From Flavisphingomonas formosensis (lineage in GTDB: Bacteria; Pseudomonadota; Alphaproteobacteria; Sphingomonadales; Sphingomonadaceae), in assembly GCF_009755815.1 (NCBI RefSeq), contig NZ_WRPK01000001.1, forward strand, positions 1,116,001 to 1,180,000: a stretch of 64,000 nt of DNA, written 5' to 3'. Every line of letters begins with the position of its first letter. Position 1 is the stretch's first letter. A model generated the notes under the pieces. The model saw nothing but the letters and a program-made list of their open reading frames with translations. It was not told the DNA's origin and searched no databases. Position numbers and translations under genes: made by a program. Below, one piece after another: positions 44,495 to 54,295 of the stretch.

Positions 44495-45811
44495 CTATGA
44501 CGCCCTGCGGCGGACCAGGAAGTAGATGGGCAGGCCGCCGACGAACAGGATGGCGCCCCAGACCAGCGCCTCGCGGCCCGCGCCCCAGATCGTCCACACC
44601 GAATAGAGCGCGGCCAGCGCCGCAACCGGCATCAGCGCCCGGCCGGCAATCGCCAGGCGTCCGGTGCGGCGAAGGCGCATCGCGGCGAGCGCCGAGATCA
44701 GGTACATGACCAGCGAGGTGCTGGTCGATAGCAGCACCAGGACCTTGTAGAGCGTCGTCAGCGAGCCCGAATAGGTCATCAGCACGGTGATGGTGAGCAG
44801 CACGCTCGCCAGTATATGCGCGCGCACCGGCGTGCCGCGGGCGGATTGCACCGCCAGGAAGCGGGGGAAGACGCCATCCTCCGCCATGGCGCGCGGCATT
44901 TCGCCCTGCAGCAGGATCCAACCGGCCAGCGCGCCGATCGAACTCAGCGCCGCGGTGATCGCGATGATCGTTCCGGCCGGACCGCCGGCATAACGCGCCA
45001 CGAAGTCGGCGAGCGGGGCGGGAGAGGCGCTGACCTGCGCCTCCGGCTGCATCAGCACCGCGGCCGAGCAGATGAACAGATAGGCGAGGCCTGCGAACAG
45101 CGTGCCCACCAGCGTGGCGCGGGGGATGGTCCTTTCCGGGTCGCGCACCTTGCCGCCCGGCACGGTCGCGGATTCGAGGCCGAGTAGGCCCCACAGCGTC
45201 AACGTCATCGCCGCGGTGATCGAGCCGGGATGGATGTCGGCCGCCACGAAAGGCCGCACGTCCTGCGTGCCGTCGCGGCCCAATATGTAAGCGCCGAGCA
45301 GCACGACGGCGAGCAGCGGGATCATCTTGATCACTGTGGTGACGAGCTGGAATCCGCCCGCTGCGCGCGTGCTGAAGCAGTTGAGCAGCGTCAGCCCCCA
45401 GATGATCGCCAGCGTCGATCCGGCGGCCAGCGGGGCGCTATGCCCGATGGCGGGCACCAGCGAGGAGAGATAGCTGATCGCCGCCGCGGCGATCGATCCG
45501 TTGCCGACCCACAGCGAGACCCAGTAGCTCCACGCCACCATATAGGCGACGAGCGGTCCGAACGCCTCGCGGGCATAGACATAGGGACCGCAGGCATGGG
45601 GATAGGCACGCGCGAGCGTCGCAAAGACATGGGCCAGGCACAGCGCCCCTGCGATCGTGATGATCCATGCGATCGAGGCGTTCCAGCCAAAGGGCGCGAG
45701 GCTGGTCGGCAGCAGGAAGATCGCCGATGCGATCATGTTGCCGACTACCAGCGCCGAACACATCCAGAAGCCGAGCTGGCGACTGGGCGACGATGGCGCC
45801 GGCTCACTCAT
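44495..45811 (-). CDS. APC-family amino acid/amine permease
   Basis: A 438-residue, about 12-helix secondary transporter of the amino acid-polyamine-organocation family. The opening GFWMCSALVVGNMIASAIFLLPTSLAPFG has the unwound-helix GxG/N motif of helix 1, and WGLLGLESATVPGGKVRDPERTIPRATLVG is the helix-6 region. It resembles the arginine/agmatine antiporter branch more than the LAT branch. It probably imports or exchanges an amino acid or amine released by the neighbouring hydrolases. It is flanked by two related TonB receptors. Confidence 0.9.
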   Translation of the reverse strand: MSEPAPSSPSRQLGFWMCSALVVGNMIASAIFLLPTSLAPFGWNASIAWIITIAGALCLAHVFATLARAYPHACGPYVYAREAFGPLVAYMVAWSYWVSLWVGNGSIAAAAISYLSSLVPAIGHSAPLAAGSTLAIIWGLTLLNCFSTRAAGGFQLVTTVIKMIPLLAVVLLGAYILGRDGTQDVRPFVAADIHPGSITAAMTLTLWGLLGLESATVPGGKVRDPERTIPRATLVGTLFAGLAYLFICSAAVLMQPEAQVSASPAPLADFVARYAGGPAGTIIAITAALSSIGALAGWILLQGEMPRAMAEDGVFPRFLAVQSARGTPVRAHILASVLLTITVLMTYSGSLTTLYKVLVLLSTSTSLVMYLISALAAMRLRRTGRLAIAGRALMPVAALAALYSVWTIWGAGREALVWGAILFVGGLPIYFLVRRRAS

Positions 45812-46140
45812 GGCTATGGGATGCGTGCGTCATGCTCGCCACCTTGACGCCCTTCCAGTCGGAGCTGAAGCAGCCGACAGGAGGTTTGGGGCCGCCTATC
45901 CAAGTACTGAACGGCAGCAATTGAGGCGCGCTGCCGATCAGCCGCTTTGACCGGCGCGCACGGTAGCTTCCGTTAAGACCGGCCATTTGCCCAAGGCGGA
46001 AAGAGCGACCGGTTTTGGGTCGCTTGTGGGCGATCGCTGTTCGGATGCCAAGCGTAAGGTCTCGACCGCTGGCTATGCTGGACATCCAACCCTCTTCCGC
46101 AAGCGGAAGAGGGGGATCGGACAGAGCGTGTGCCCCCTGA
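45812..46140. other. Intergenic region with a terminator-like hairpin
   Basis: The 329-base gap separates the APC permease start from the stop of the third TonB receptor. A hairpin at 46090-46113 (CCTCTTCCGC-AA-GCGGAAGAGG) is downstream of the receptor and could end its transcript. The rest contains GAGCGACCGGTTTTGGGTCGCT (short stem) but no gene. The promoter of the APC permease gene should also be here. Confidence 0.55.
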
Positions 46141-48528
46141 TCAGAAGCGCTGACCCAGCTTGACGCCGAAGAGCTGCGGCTTGACCGGATAGATGCGATA
46201 GTCGCCGCCACAATAGGCTGGTGCGCATGCCGTGTTGCGGCTGAGCTGGCCCCGCTTGTCGAAGGCGTTCTGGATGAACAGCTCGAAGCTGGTCTTGTTG
46301 AGCGAGCCGCCCAGCGCGAAATCGAAGGTGGTGAAGCCTTTGGTCGGGCCGATGATCGAAAATTCCTCGTCGGTCAGGAAGGTCCGGGTTCCGCCCTGGT
46401 GCAGCGCCGTGCCCTGCACATAGGCGTCGATGTCGCCGAACTTCATATTGTAGCGGGCGTTGATATTGCCCTTGAACTTCGGCTGCACCGGCAGGCGCGT
46501 GCCTTTGGGCGCGGCCGGCGCGACGCCGGGCAGGCACACGCTGTTGCCGAGGTCATCGAACGCGCAGAAGGGCGAGGTCAGCTTGGCATCGACATAGGTG
46601 CCGGAGCCCGAGAGCACGAGACCGCCGAGGGTCAGGCTGAAATCGCCTTCTATGCCTTTGATGCGCGCATCGCCGGCATTGTAGGTGTTGGTGACACCCT
46701 GGGAACCGATCGGACTGAGGCCGAACTGCACATCCTTCCAATCTTCGAGGAAGACGGCGCCGTTGACGCGCAACCGGCGATCGAACCATGTCGTCTTCCA
46801 GCCGATCTCATAATTGGTCAGCGTATCCGACTTGAACGGAACCACGCCCTGGCGCCGGTTGACGCCGCCTGGCCGGAAACCGGTCGAATAGGTGAAGTAC
46901 ACCATCTTGTCGGGCGTGATCTTCCAGGTGAGGTTCGCCTTGTGCGTCTCACCGGTCTCGTTCTGATGCTTGTCGACATTGGTGCAGGGGCGGTTGGTTG
47001 CGCCGTCGTTAATGCACGTGCTGTCGATGTTGAACGCGAAACCGGAGAAGCCGTAGAGCGTCGTCTTGGTCGCGAACACGCGCACGCCGCCCAGCACGGT
47101 GAGATTGGGCAGGATATCGTAGCTCACTTCGGTGAATGCCGCGGCGTCCTTGTCCTTGCGCATCAGGCGGGTGCGGAACACGCTGTCGCCGAACCCGGGG
47201 ATCGGCGTCGGAAAGGTGACGTCCGGATCCAGATCGGTGAGCGTCGAGATGCCGGCCACCCGATAGTCGGCCGCGATCTTGTCGGTCTGCCGCTGGTAGA
47301 ACATGCCCGCGGTGATGCGCAGCGGCTGGTCGGCGGGCGAGCTGACCCTGAGCTCGTGGCTCATCTTGGTATATTTGTCGTGCAGGAACTGGTTCTGGGT
47401 GGGATCCAGATAACCGCTGCCGTCCTTAAGCGGGAAATTGCCGTAGCCGCTCGGCACCGCATAATCGACGGTGTAATAGGAATAGTCCGTGACGTTATCG
47501 ACCTTGCGGACGAAATAGCCGCCCGCATAGGTCACGTCCCAATCGCTCAGCTTGCCCTGGACGGTGAGCGCCGCCTGGACCCAGCGATCCTTATTATATT
47601 CCGGAATGAAATCATGGACCTTGAGGTCGCCTGCCTTGGGATCGTAGAGGAAATTGCCGTGCGCTTTCTGATACTGGCCCACGACCATCGGCGTGACCGA
47701 CCAATTATCGTCCAGATCCACCTTCAGCGCGGCACGGCCGCCATAGGTATCGACGTCGTTGAAGTTCTTTTTCACCAGCGCCTTGTTGTTGACGCTGACG
47801 TCGGTCACGCCGTCGCCGTTCACGTCGAAATTGCGCTGCTTGTAGGTATTGTCGATATAGCCGCCGTCATGCTCGTAGAATCCGACCAGCCGGATCGCGG
47901 CGTTGGATGAGAGCGGGATGTTGACGAAGCCTTCGACGGTGCCGCCCGCCGCACCCTTGCCGAACTTGTTGCCCTGCAGGTCGATTCCCGCTTCGAACTT
48001 GCTGGCATCCGGCTTGTTGGTGATGATGCGCAGCGTGCCGGACAGCGAGCTTGCGCCGTAGAGCGTGCCCTGCGGGCCGGACAGCGCCTCGACGCGGGCG
48101 ACGTCGTAGACATGCAGGTCGACATTGTTGGCGATGGTGGTCAGCGGAATTTCGTCGAGATACAGGCCGGTCGCTGGGGCGGAGCCGCCGTGGAGGCCGT
48201 CGCCACCGCTGGTCACGCCGCGGAAATATAGTTGCGACTGGCCGGGCCCGAAGCTCTGGAAGCTCACGCTGGGAAGGAGCTTGGCATAATCGTCGAAGCT
48301 GGCCACCTGATGCTGCGCCAGAGTCTCGGTGCCGAGCGCCTGGATACTGATCGGAACCTTTTGCAGGCTTTCCGATCGCTTGGTGGCGGTCACGATGATC
48401 TCGCCATAGGCCGGTGCATCCGCCGGTGCGGCCGCCGCCTGCTGGTCCTGCGCGAACGCGGGTGCCGCGGTGGCTAGGCCGGTCGAAGCGAGCAATGCCG
48501 TAAATGCCGTCTTGCCGAAAGAACGCAT
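46141..48528 (-). CDS. TonB-dependent outer membrane receptor
   Basis: A 795-residue receptor with a signal peptide (MRSFGKTAFTALLASTGLATAAPAFA), TonB-box region YGEIIVTATKRSESLQKVPI, plug with LYFRGVTSGGDGLHGGSAPA and VEALSGPQGTLYGASSLSGT, and a barrel ending FGVKLGQRF. It belongs to the same subfamily as the receptor at 41875. The ATG at 48528 has no strong ribosome site in the GGGGGTTCTC leader but fits the signal peptide. Its neighbour downstream is the APC permease, also on the minus strand. Confidence 0.93.
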   Translation of the reverse strand: MRSFGKTAFTALLASTGLATAAPAFAQDQQAAAAPADAPAYGEIIVTATKRSESLQKVPISIQALGTETLAQHQVASFDDYAKLLPSVSFQSFGPGQSQLYFRGVTSGGDGLHGGSAPATGLYLDEIPLTTIANNVDLHVYDVARVEALSGPQGTLYGASSLSGTLRIITNKPDASKFEAGIDLQGNKFGKGAAGGTVEGFVNIPLSSNAAIRLVGFYEHDGGYIDNTYKQRNFDVNGDGVTDVSVNNKALVKKNFNDVDTYGGRAALKVDLDDNWSVTPMVVGQYQKAHGNFLYDPKAGDLKVHDFIPEYNKDRWVQAALTVQGKLSDWDVTYAGGYFVRKVDNVTDYSYYTVDYAVPSGYGNFPLKDGSGYLDPTQNQFLHDKYTKMSHELRVSSPADQPLRITAGMFYQRQTDKIAADYRVAGISTLTDLDPDVTFPTPIPGFGDSVFRTRLMRKDKDAAAFTEVSYDILPNLTVLGGVRVFATKTTLYGFSGFAFNIDSTCINDGATNRPCTNVDKHQNETGETHKANLTWKITPDKMVYFTYSTGFRPGGVNRRQGVVPFKSDTLTNYEIGWKTTWFDRRLRVNGAVFLEDWKDVQFGLSPIGSQGVTNTYNAGDARIKGIEGDFSLTLGGLVLSGSGTYVDAKLTSPFCAFDDLGNSVCLPGVAPAAPKGTRLPVQPKFKGNINARYNMKFGDIDAYVQGTALHQGGTRTFLTDEEFSIIGPTKGFTTFDFALGGSLNKTSFELFIQNAFDKRGQLSRNTACAPAYCGGDYRIYPVKPQLFGVKLGQRF

Positions 48529-48652
48529 TCGAGAACCCCCTTTTTTCAGTCCCCGCGCCTGCAGATGTTTTTTTCTTGTGCGTAGTTAAATCTTGCCTCG
48601 CGAGAGCGGTCAATGGGCACTGTGTTGCTTGTCTGCCACAGCGCGTCCGGAT

Positions 48653-50674
48653 TCAGGTGGATGGCGCGTCCGGATAGGCGTCGAGAACGCTGCCAAGCGC
48701 GGATTTCAGCGGTTCGAGCCAGGGCTCGTAATTCTGCCAATGCTCCTTCGCGTCCCTAAATATGGGCCGGCGCACCTGCTCCGAGCTTGCCGTGCGCACC
48801 GCGCGCTCTGTCTGGTGGAAACGCAGGCAGGCCTCCTCGAAGGGCAGGCCGCAATAATCGAGAAGTCGCCGTATCTCGCTTTCCGTAGCGTCAACCAGCC
48901 GCTCATAGATGACGCGGTGGATCTTGCCGGGCATCACCGAATCGAAATGAGCCATCAGCGCGACATAGTCGGCATAGTAGCGGCCCATATCGTCCAGCGA
49001 ATAGGAAAAGCCCTGGCCGCGCGCGAAATGCTGCTTGAAGTTGGACAGGCAGCAGCCGAGCGGATGGCGACGCGCATCGATGATCTTCGCATTGGGCAGG
49101 ATCAGATGGATGAAGCCGGCGTGCAGCCAGTTGTTGGGCATCTTGTCGATGAAGAAGGGGCGGCCGAGCGCACGCACGATGCGGGTGCGCGCCAGATAGT
49201 CGCGGCCCAGCGCGGCGAGCGCTTCGGGGTCCAGGCGCGCCAGCGCGTCGGGGTAGCCCTCGCCGCCGGCCGCGCGGTCGCCCTCGCCGAGCCGCTTGGC
49301 GAGGATGTCGATGTCGGGCAGTTCCATCGTGCCCTCGACCATCGAATGGCTGGCGAGGATCTGCTCGACCAGCGTCGATCCGGCGCGGGGCATGCCGAGG
49401 ATGAAGATGGGATCGGGATCGGCGCAGCCCTGACCCGCGCGCGCGGCGAGGAAGGCGGGCGTGAACAGCGCCCGCGCGCGCGCGACGCGGCGGCTGGTGC
49501 GATCCGCGTCATAATCGAGCCCTTCGCGGCGCAGCGCATTGCCCGTGGCGTAATGATCGAAGGAGCCGGCATAGTCGCCGGCATCCTCCAGCGCCTTGCC
49601 CAGTGCGAAATGGAGGTGGAAGCGATCCTCGGCACCCACATCCTCGCGCGCGATCTCGGCGCGCATAGCCGCGACGTCTGCATCGCTGAAGCGAAAGGTC
49701 TTCAGGTTGGCGAGGCTCCACCAGCTTTCGCCGAGGCCGGGCTGTTGCGCGAGGCTGGTGCGATAGGCTGCTATGCCGTCGGCGGTGCGACCCGACGTCT
49801 TCAGCGCATGGCCGTAGCTCATCCAGATGCGCGGCTGTTCACGGTGCGCGGCCAGCAGCGCCTCGTAAAGCCCGATCGCGCCTTCATAGTCGCCGATCCT
49901 CACAAGGGTCGCCGCCTTGAGCGCGCGATAGCCGGGATTGGCCGGATCGCGGTCGAGCAGCCGGTCGATCTCGATCAGCGCCTCGGCCGCCTTGTTCTGC
50001 CGCTGCAGTACGAGCGCATAATTATGGCGCGCCGCTTCGAAGCCGGGCGCCAGCTCCAGGCAGCGTTCGAGCAGGGTCTGCGCATCGCCATAGCGGCCGA
50101 TGCGGCCGGCGAGCTCGGCGAACATGCGGATCGCCGCGACGTCGGTCGGCTTGCTCTTGAGATGGCCGCGCAGCAGCTGCTCCGCTGTCGGCACGTCGTT
50201 GTCGCACAGTGCCGAAGCCGCCCGCATCAGCACCGGATCGTCCACGGACGCACGGATGTGCTGCGCATAGGCGGCGTCCGCCTCGGCCAGTTCGCCCCGC
50301 GCGCGCAATGCATCGGCCAGCGCCAGCCACGCCGGGCCATGATCCGGATCCGCGGCGGTGGCGCGGCGCAGCGCCGCGATCGCGACTTCTTCCTCGCCGA
50401 GCATGGCGTGGGCCTGGCCGAGTTCTGTCAGCGCCGCCGCCCAGCCGGGACGCGCCGCGGTCAGGCCGGCCAGCGCGGCGCGGGCGGCGACCGCGTCGCC
50501 CGTCCGGCGGGTCGCAGCCGCGCGCAGCAGCAGGGCCGCCGGATGGCCGGGCACCGCGCGCAATATCTCGTCGGCCTGTTCGACCGCCAATGCCGGCGCA
50601 CGCTGCATCAATCGCTCGGTATGGGCGAGCGCCTGTGCCAATGTTCCGACAGGTTCGGGGGCCTGTGCCGCCAA
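48653..50674 (-). CDS. TPR-sulfotransferase fusion protein
   Basis: A 673-residue protein. About the first 380 residues are tetratricopeptide repeats (for example AAALRRATAADPDHGPAWLALADALRAR). The C-terminal domain is a sulfotransferase: IFILGMPRAGSTLVEQILAS is the PAPS 5'-phosphosulfate loop, and the 3'-phosphate-binding segment is in KIIDARRHPLGCCLSNFKQ. It might sulfate a glycan or lipid, or a protein bound by the TPR part. It lies at the edge of the polysaccharide locus and follows a GT2 gene on the same strand. No PAPS synthesis genes (cysDNC) are near. Confidence 0.88.
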   Translation of the reverse strand: MAAQAPEPVGTLAQALAHTERLMQRAPALAVEQADEILRAVPGHPAALLLRAAATRRTGDAVAARAALAGLTAARPGWAAALTELGQAHAMLGEEEVAIAALRRATAADPDHGPAWLALADALRARGELAEADAAYAQHIRASVDDPVLMRAASALCDNDVPTAEQLLRGHLKSKPTDVAAIRMFAELAGRIGRYGDAQTLLERCLELAPGFEAARHNYALVLQRQNKAAEALIEIDRLLDRDPANPGYRALKAATLVRIGDYEGAIGLYEALLAAHREQPRIWMSYGHALKTSGRTADGIAAYRTSLAQQPGLGESWWSLANLKTFRFSDADVAAMRAEIAREDVGAEDRFHLHFALGKALEDAGDYAGSFDHYATGNALRREGLDYDADRTSRRVARARALFTPAFLAARAGQGCADPDPIFILGMPRAGSTLVEQILASHSMVEGTMELPDIDILAKRLGEGDRAAGGEGYPDALARLDPEALAALGRDYLARTRIVRALGRPFFIDKMPNNWLHAGFIHLILPNAKIIDARRHPLGCCLSNFKQHFARGQGFSYSLDDMGRYYADYVALMAHFDSVMPGKIHRVIYERLVDATESEIRRLLDYCGLPFEEACLRFHQTERAVRTASSEQVRRPIFRDAKEHWQNYEPWLEPLKSALGSVLDAYPDAPST

Positions 50675-50755
50675 CAGGGGCTCCGTTTTAGAGAAGGGGC
50701 GAGATTAGGAAGCGACGATGGCGAGGTCCAGCCCGCTTTGGCAAGTGGGTGCGGG

Positions 50756-51625
50756 TCAGCGGCCGTCACGCAGCAGCCGCAGCCCTTCCGCGAAACGGAA
50801 GAAGCGCAGCCGGAACAGCGTCGCCGAGGCGCCGGTGCGGGCGGCCAGCCCCCTGATGTTCCGAGAGCGCCAGACCTGGGCGAGATGCGGCAGCGGCGAG
50901 AGCAGCACCGCGACCGAGCGGGCCACCCATTTGGCGCGGCCAAGCCTTTTCTCCGCCATCAGATGATAGGTCTCCCGCGTCGTCCGGCGCCATTTCTTGG
51001 TCAGTTCGTCCCAGGTCCGGCGCGCCGGATGGGCGACGATCGCATCCTCGCCATAGACCAGGCTGTAGCCGAGATCGCCGGCGCGGAAGCACCAGTCCAT
51101 GTCCTCCGCCACCACCGAGCGGAAGCCGCCGACCCGGTCGAAGATGGCCCGCGGCGTGAACAGATTCGCGGTGACCGCGAAGCGCTGCCGCTCGACATAG
51201 TCGCGTGTGCGAAAGGCGAAGACCATCTCGAACGCTTCGATGGGATTGGGCCGCTGCGCATCCTGGCAGAAGACCTGTACCGCGCCGCCCACCATGTCGC
51301 CGCGCCGAAGCCCGGCCAGGCCCTTTTCCAGCCAGTCGGGCCGGGGCGAGCAATCGGAATCGATGAAGGCGAGGACGGTGCCGCGCGCCGCCGCCACCGC
51401 CGCATTGCGCGCGGCGCCGGCGCCTTGCTCGGGCGCGGGCACGACGTGCGCGCGCTCGCCGGCAACCGCGCGCACGGCATCGAGGCCGCACGCGCTGTTA
51501 TTGTCCGCCACCACGATCTCGAACGAATCGGGCGGCAGCGTCTGCCTGTTCAGCAAGCTAAGGCAATGACCGAGATTCTCGAGGTCGTTATAATGCGGAA
51601 TGATGACGGAAACCTGAGGAGACAT
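50756..51625 (-). CDS. Family 2 glycosyltransferase
   Basis: A 289-residue GT-A fold enzyme. It opens MSPQVSVIIPHYNDLENLGH and has the GT2 nucleotide-binding FEIVVADNNSACG and the DxD-like FIDSDCSP that binds the metal-sugar nucleotide. A late basic segment (WDELTKKWRRTTRETYHLM) is likely cytoplasmic. No membrane helices are evident. It would add one sugar during polysaccharide repeat-unit assembly. The ATG at 51625 (MSPQ) is preferred over 51637. It is 81 bp upstream of the TPR-sulfotransferase gene. Confidence 0.9.
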   Translation of the reverse strand: MSPQVSVIIPHYNDLENLGHCLSLLNRQTLPPDSFEIVVADNNSACGLDAVRAVAGERAHVVPAPEQGAGAARNAAVAAARGTVLAFIDSDCSPRPDWLEKGLAGLRRGDMVGGAVQVFCQDAQRPNPIEAFEMVFAFRTRDYVERQRFAVTANLFTPRAIFDRVGGFRSVVAEDMDWCFRAGDLGYSLVYGEDAIVAHPARRTWDELTKKWRRTTRETYHLMAEKRLGRAKWVARSVAVLLSPLPHLAQVWRSRNIRGLAARTGASATLFRLRFFRFAEGLRLLRDGR

Positions 51626-51862
51626 CGATCCTCGCAAAAATGCTGCACCCTGTTCGGCATCTATGCCGCATCAACACTCAGGAAGATATATCTTCGACTT
51701 TGACCATGCAGACTTTCTTTCGCGCGCGCAATATGCCAATGCTGCATTGCACAGGGCAGGGGGCGGCAGGCCGTGGACGATCGATGATCCGACCGATGGA
51801 ATAGCAAGGCCGAGCCCCAGACCGATCCTCCCAAATCCGGTTGCCGCTGATTGAGGAAAAGA

Positions 51863-53068
51863 ATGACCGCTGCCTCGAATGCCATCCATGTCGGGTTGCT
51901 CTGGCATAGTTTCCGATCCGAAAATCTGGGCGTGGGCGCGCTCACCATCGCCAATATCAACCTGATCGCTAAGGCGATCGAGAAGGCGGGCCGCACGCCC
52001 TTTTTCCACATCCTCGGCGTGCAGGGCGAGACCGACTACAGCAGCGAAACGCCCTATCCGAACGATTTCACCAACATCGGCTACAAGGCGCTGGCGACAC
52101 CGGGCTCCGCGCTGCACCAGACGATGCGGCGCTGCCACATCTTCTTCGATATCGGCGCTGGCGACAGCTTTTCCGACATTTACGGCTGGAAACGCTACGG
52201 CCTGATGATCGGATCGAAGTTCGCCGCGGTGCGCGCCGGAGGAGACCTGGTCTTCAGCCCCCAGACGATCGGGCCGTTCGCAAGTGGCCGAGCGCGCTAC
52301 GCCGCGAAGCGGGCGCTGAACATCGCCAAGCTCGTCTATGCGCGGGACGAGCCGTCGTTCCGCGTGCTCGGCGAGCTCGGCGTCGCCGACCGGGCGGTGC
52401 TGACCACAGACGTCGCCTTTGCGCTGCCCTATGCCGCTACCGACCGGACCGGGCGCGATCTGGCCAACGGCCCGCTGCGCGTCGGCCTCAACGTCTCGGC
52501 GCTGCTCTACCGGCGCGACATCGCGGCGGCGGACAAGATCGCGCTGACCGTGGACTATCGCGCGCTGGTCGATCGCATCATCGAGCGGCTGCAGGCGCAT
52601 CCCCGCGTCGAGCTGCATCTCGTGCCGCACGTGCTGGCGACGCATACGCCCTATGAGGATGATTATGCGCTGGCCGAGACGCTGTGCCAGCGCCATCCGA
52701 ACATCGTTCTGCCGCCCCGCTTCCATGGGCCATCCCAGGCGAAGACCTATATTGCCGGGCTGGATTTCTTCCTCGGCAGCCGCATGCACGCGACGATCGC
52801 GGCGATCTCCTCCGGCACGGCGGTGCTGCCGCTGGGATACAGCCGCAAGTTCACCGGCCTGTTCGGATCGATCGACTATCCCTGGATGGCGGACCTCACC
52901 GCGCAGACCAACGATCAGGTTATGGAGCGGCTGGAGGCGGCGCTGGCCGAGGTGCCGCAGCTCACGGCGGACGCAGTTGCTGCAGCCGGGCGGGCGCAGC
53001 AGAAGCTCGGCAGCTACACGTCGGTGCTGGATCGCCTCTTCGCGGAGCTGGCAGCGCGCCATGCGTGA
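51863..53068 (+). CDS. Polysaccharide pyruvyl transferase family protein
   Basis: A 401-residue protein of the PS_pyruv_trans family, which transfers a pyruvate ketal from phosphoenolpyruvate onto a sugar. It opens with IHVGLLWHSFRSENLGVGAL and has FDIGAGDSFSDIYGWKR, VFSPQTIGPF, YARDEPSFRVLGELG and GSRMHATIAAISSGTAVLPLGYSRKF, all typical positions. Pyruvyl groups give acidic character to exopolysaccharides such as sphingans and succinoglycan. The ATG at 51863 follows GAGGAAAAG. It overlaps the next gene by 8 bp. Confidence 0.9.
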   Translation: MTAASNAIHVGLLWHSFRSENLGVGALTIANINLIAKAIEKAGRTPFFHILGVQGETDYSSETPYPNDFTNIGYKALATPGSALHQTMRRCHIFFDIGAGDSFSDIYGWKRYGLMIGSKFAAVRAGGDLVFSPQTIGPFASGRARYAAKRALNIAKLVYARDEPSFRVLGELGVADRAVLTTDVAFALPYAATDRTGRDLANGPLRVGLNVSALLYRRDIAAADKIALTVDYRALVDRIIERLQAHPRVELHLVPHVLATHTPYEDDYALAETLCQRHPNIVLPPRFHGPSQAKTYIAGLDFFLGSRMHATIAAISSGTAVLPLGYSRKFTGLFGSIDYPWMADLTAQTNDQVMERLEAALAEVPQLTADAVAAAGRAQQKLGSYTSVLDRLFAELAARHA

Positions 53069-54290
53069 CGTGAACGACATCAAGGCGGCTGGCCTTTGCG
53101 CCGGATGCGGCCTGTGCGCCGGCGTGGGCGATGCCGCCCAGCCCGCGATCGTGATGCGCGATACGTCGCAAGGCTATCGCCGGCCGTTCGTCCAGGCGCC
53201 GGTGCCGCCCGCGCAGAAGGCGCTGGTCGATGCCGTCTGCCCCGGCGTCAACATCCAGCATGTCGATAGCGAGATCGACGCGCCCTATCATCCCTCCTGG
53301 GGGCCGATCGTCGAGGCGCGGCTCGGCTGGTCGACCGACATGGGCCTGCGCCGCCAGGCGTCGTCGGGCGGCGGGCTATCGTCGGTGCTGCTCCACCTGC
53401 TCGATAGCGGCCAGATCGACTATGTGGTGCAGACCGCAGTGTCGGACGACTCGCCACTGCGCAATGCACTACGCATCAGCACCGGGCGCGACGACATATT
53501 CGTCGCCGCCGGGTCGCGCTACGCGCCGTCCTCCCCGCTCGAGGATATCGCCGCGCGGCTGGACGCGCCCGGCCGCTTCGCCTTCGTCGGCAAGCCCTGC
53601 GACGTCGCGGGGCTTCGGGCACTCGCGCGCCGCGATCCCCGCGTCGCCGAGAAGGTGCCCTATATGCTCGCCTTCATGTGCGCGGGCGTGCCGAGCTATC
53701 GCGGCACCGATGCTGTGTTGAAGGCGATGGGCATCGACGATCCGGACGCGGTCGTGTCGTTCCGCTACCGCGGCGACGGCTGGCCGGGTTTCGCCACTGC
53801 GGTTCTGCCGGATGGCACCAGCCATCAGATGGATTACAACAGCAGCTGGGGCGGCATCCTCAACCGCCATCTCCAGTTCCGCTGCAAGATCTGCCCGGAC
53901 GGCACCGGCGAGTTCGCCGACATCACCTTCGCCGACGGCTGGCTGTGCGACGACAAGGGCTATCCGCTGTTCGAGGAGCAGGACGGCCGCTCGCTGGTGC
54001 TGACCCGCACGCGCAAGGGCGAGGCGCTGCTGCAGGAGGCGCTGGCCAAGGGCTTCATCGACGTTCAGGCGGTGCCGCTCGAGTCGATCCGCCACATGCA
54101 GCCCTTCCAGACGAAGCGCAAAGGCTTCGTCCAGCCGCGCATGGCGGCGATGGCCTCGGTGGGCCTGCCGCTGCCGCGCTTCCGCAACCTCAGGCTCTCC
54201 GAAGTGCGGCGTTCGCTCGGCGCCAAGGAGGCTTTCCGCAACTATTTGGGAACGCTGCGGCGGCTGGTCCGCAAGCGGCGTCAGGATTGA
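53061..54290 (+). CDS. Coenzyme F420 hydrogenase/dehydrogenase beta-like protein
   Basis: A 409-residue FrhB/FpoF-related protein. The N-terminal CAGCGLCAGV (C-x2-C-x2-C) with VCPGVN supplies four cysteines for a [4Fe-4S] cluster, and CKICPDGTGEFADITFADGW is the C-terminal family motif. Homologues occur widely in polysaccharide loci beside pyruvyl transferases and glycosyltransferases, where their role is unproven; a redox step on a sugar or carrier has been suggested. F420 itself is not expected in this organism. The start at 53061 overlaps the pyruvyl transferase end. Confidence 0.9.
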   Translation: MRDVNDIKAAGLCAGCGLCAGVGDAAQPAIVMRDTSQGYRRPFVQAPVPPAQKALVDAVCPGVNIQHVDSEIDAPYHPSWGPIVEARLGWSTDMGLRRQASSGGGLSSVLLHLLDSGQIDYVVQTAVSDDSPLRNALRISTGRDDIFVAAGSRYAPSSPLEDIAARLDAPGRFAFVGKPCDVAGLRALARRDPRVAEKVPYMLAFMCAGVPSYRGTDAVLKAMGIDDPDAVVSFRYRGDGWPGFATAVLPDGTSHQMDYNSSWGGILNRHLQFRCKICPDGTGEFADITFADGWLCDDKGYPLFEEQDGRSLVLTRTRKGEALLQEALAKGFIDVQAVPLESIRHMQPFQTKRKGFVQPRMAAMASVGLPLPRFRNLRLSEVRRSLGAKEAFRNYLGTLRRLVRKRRQD

Positions 54291-54295
54291 AGCCG

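Noticed and set aside
48593-51703. Very long forward open frame (over 1000 codons)
   Set aside because: It is the antisense of the TPR-sulfotransferase and GT2 genes, which have clear domain motifs; the forward translation has none. High GC content makes such shadow frames common.
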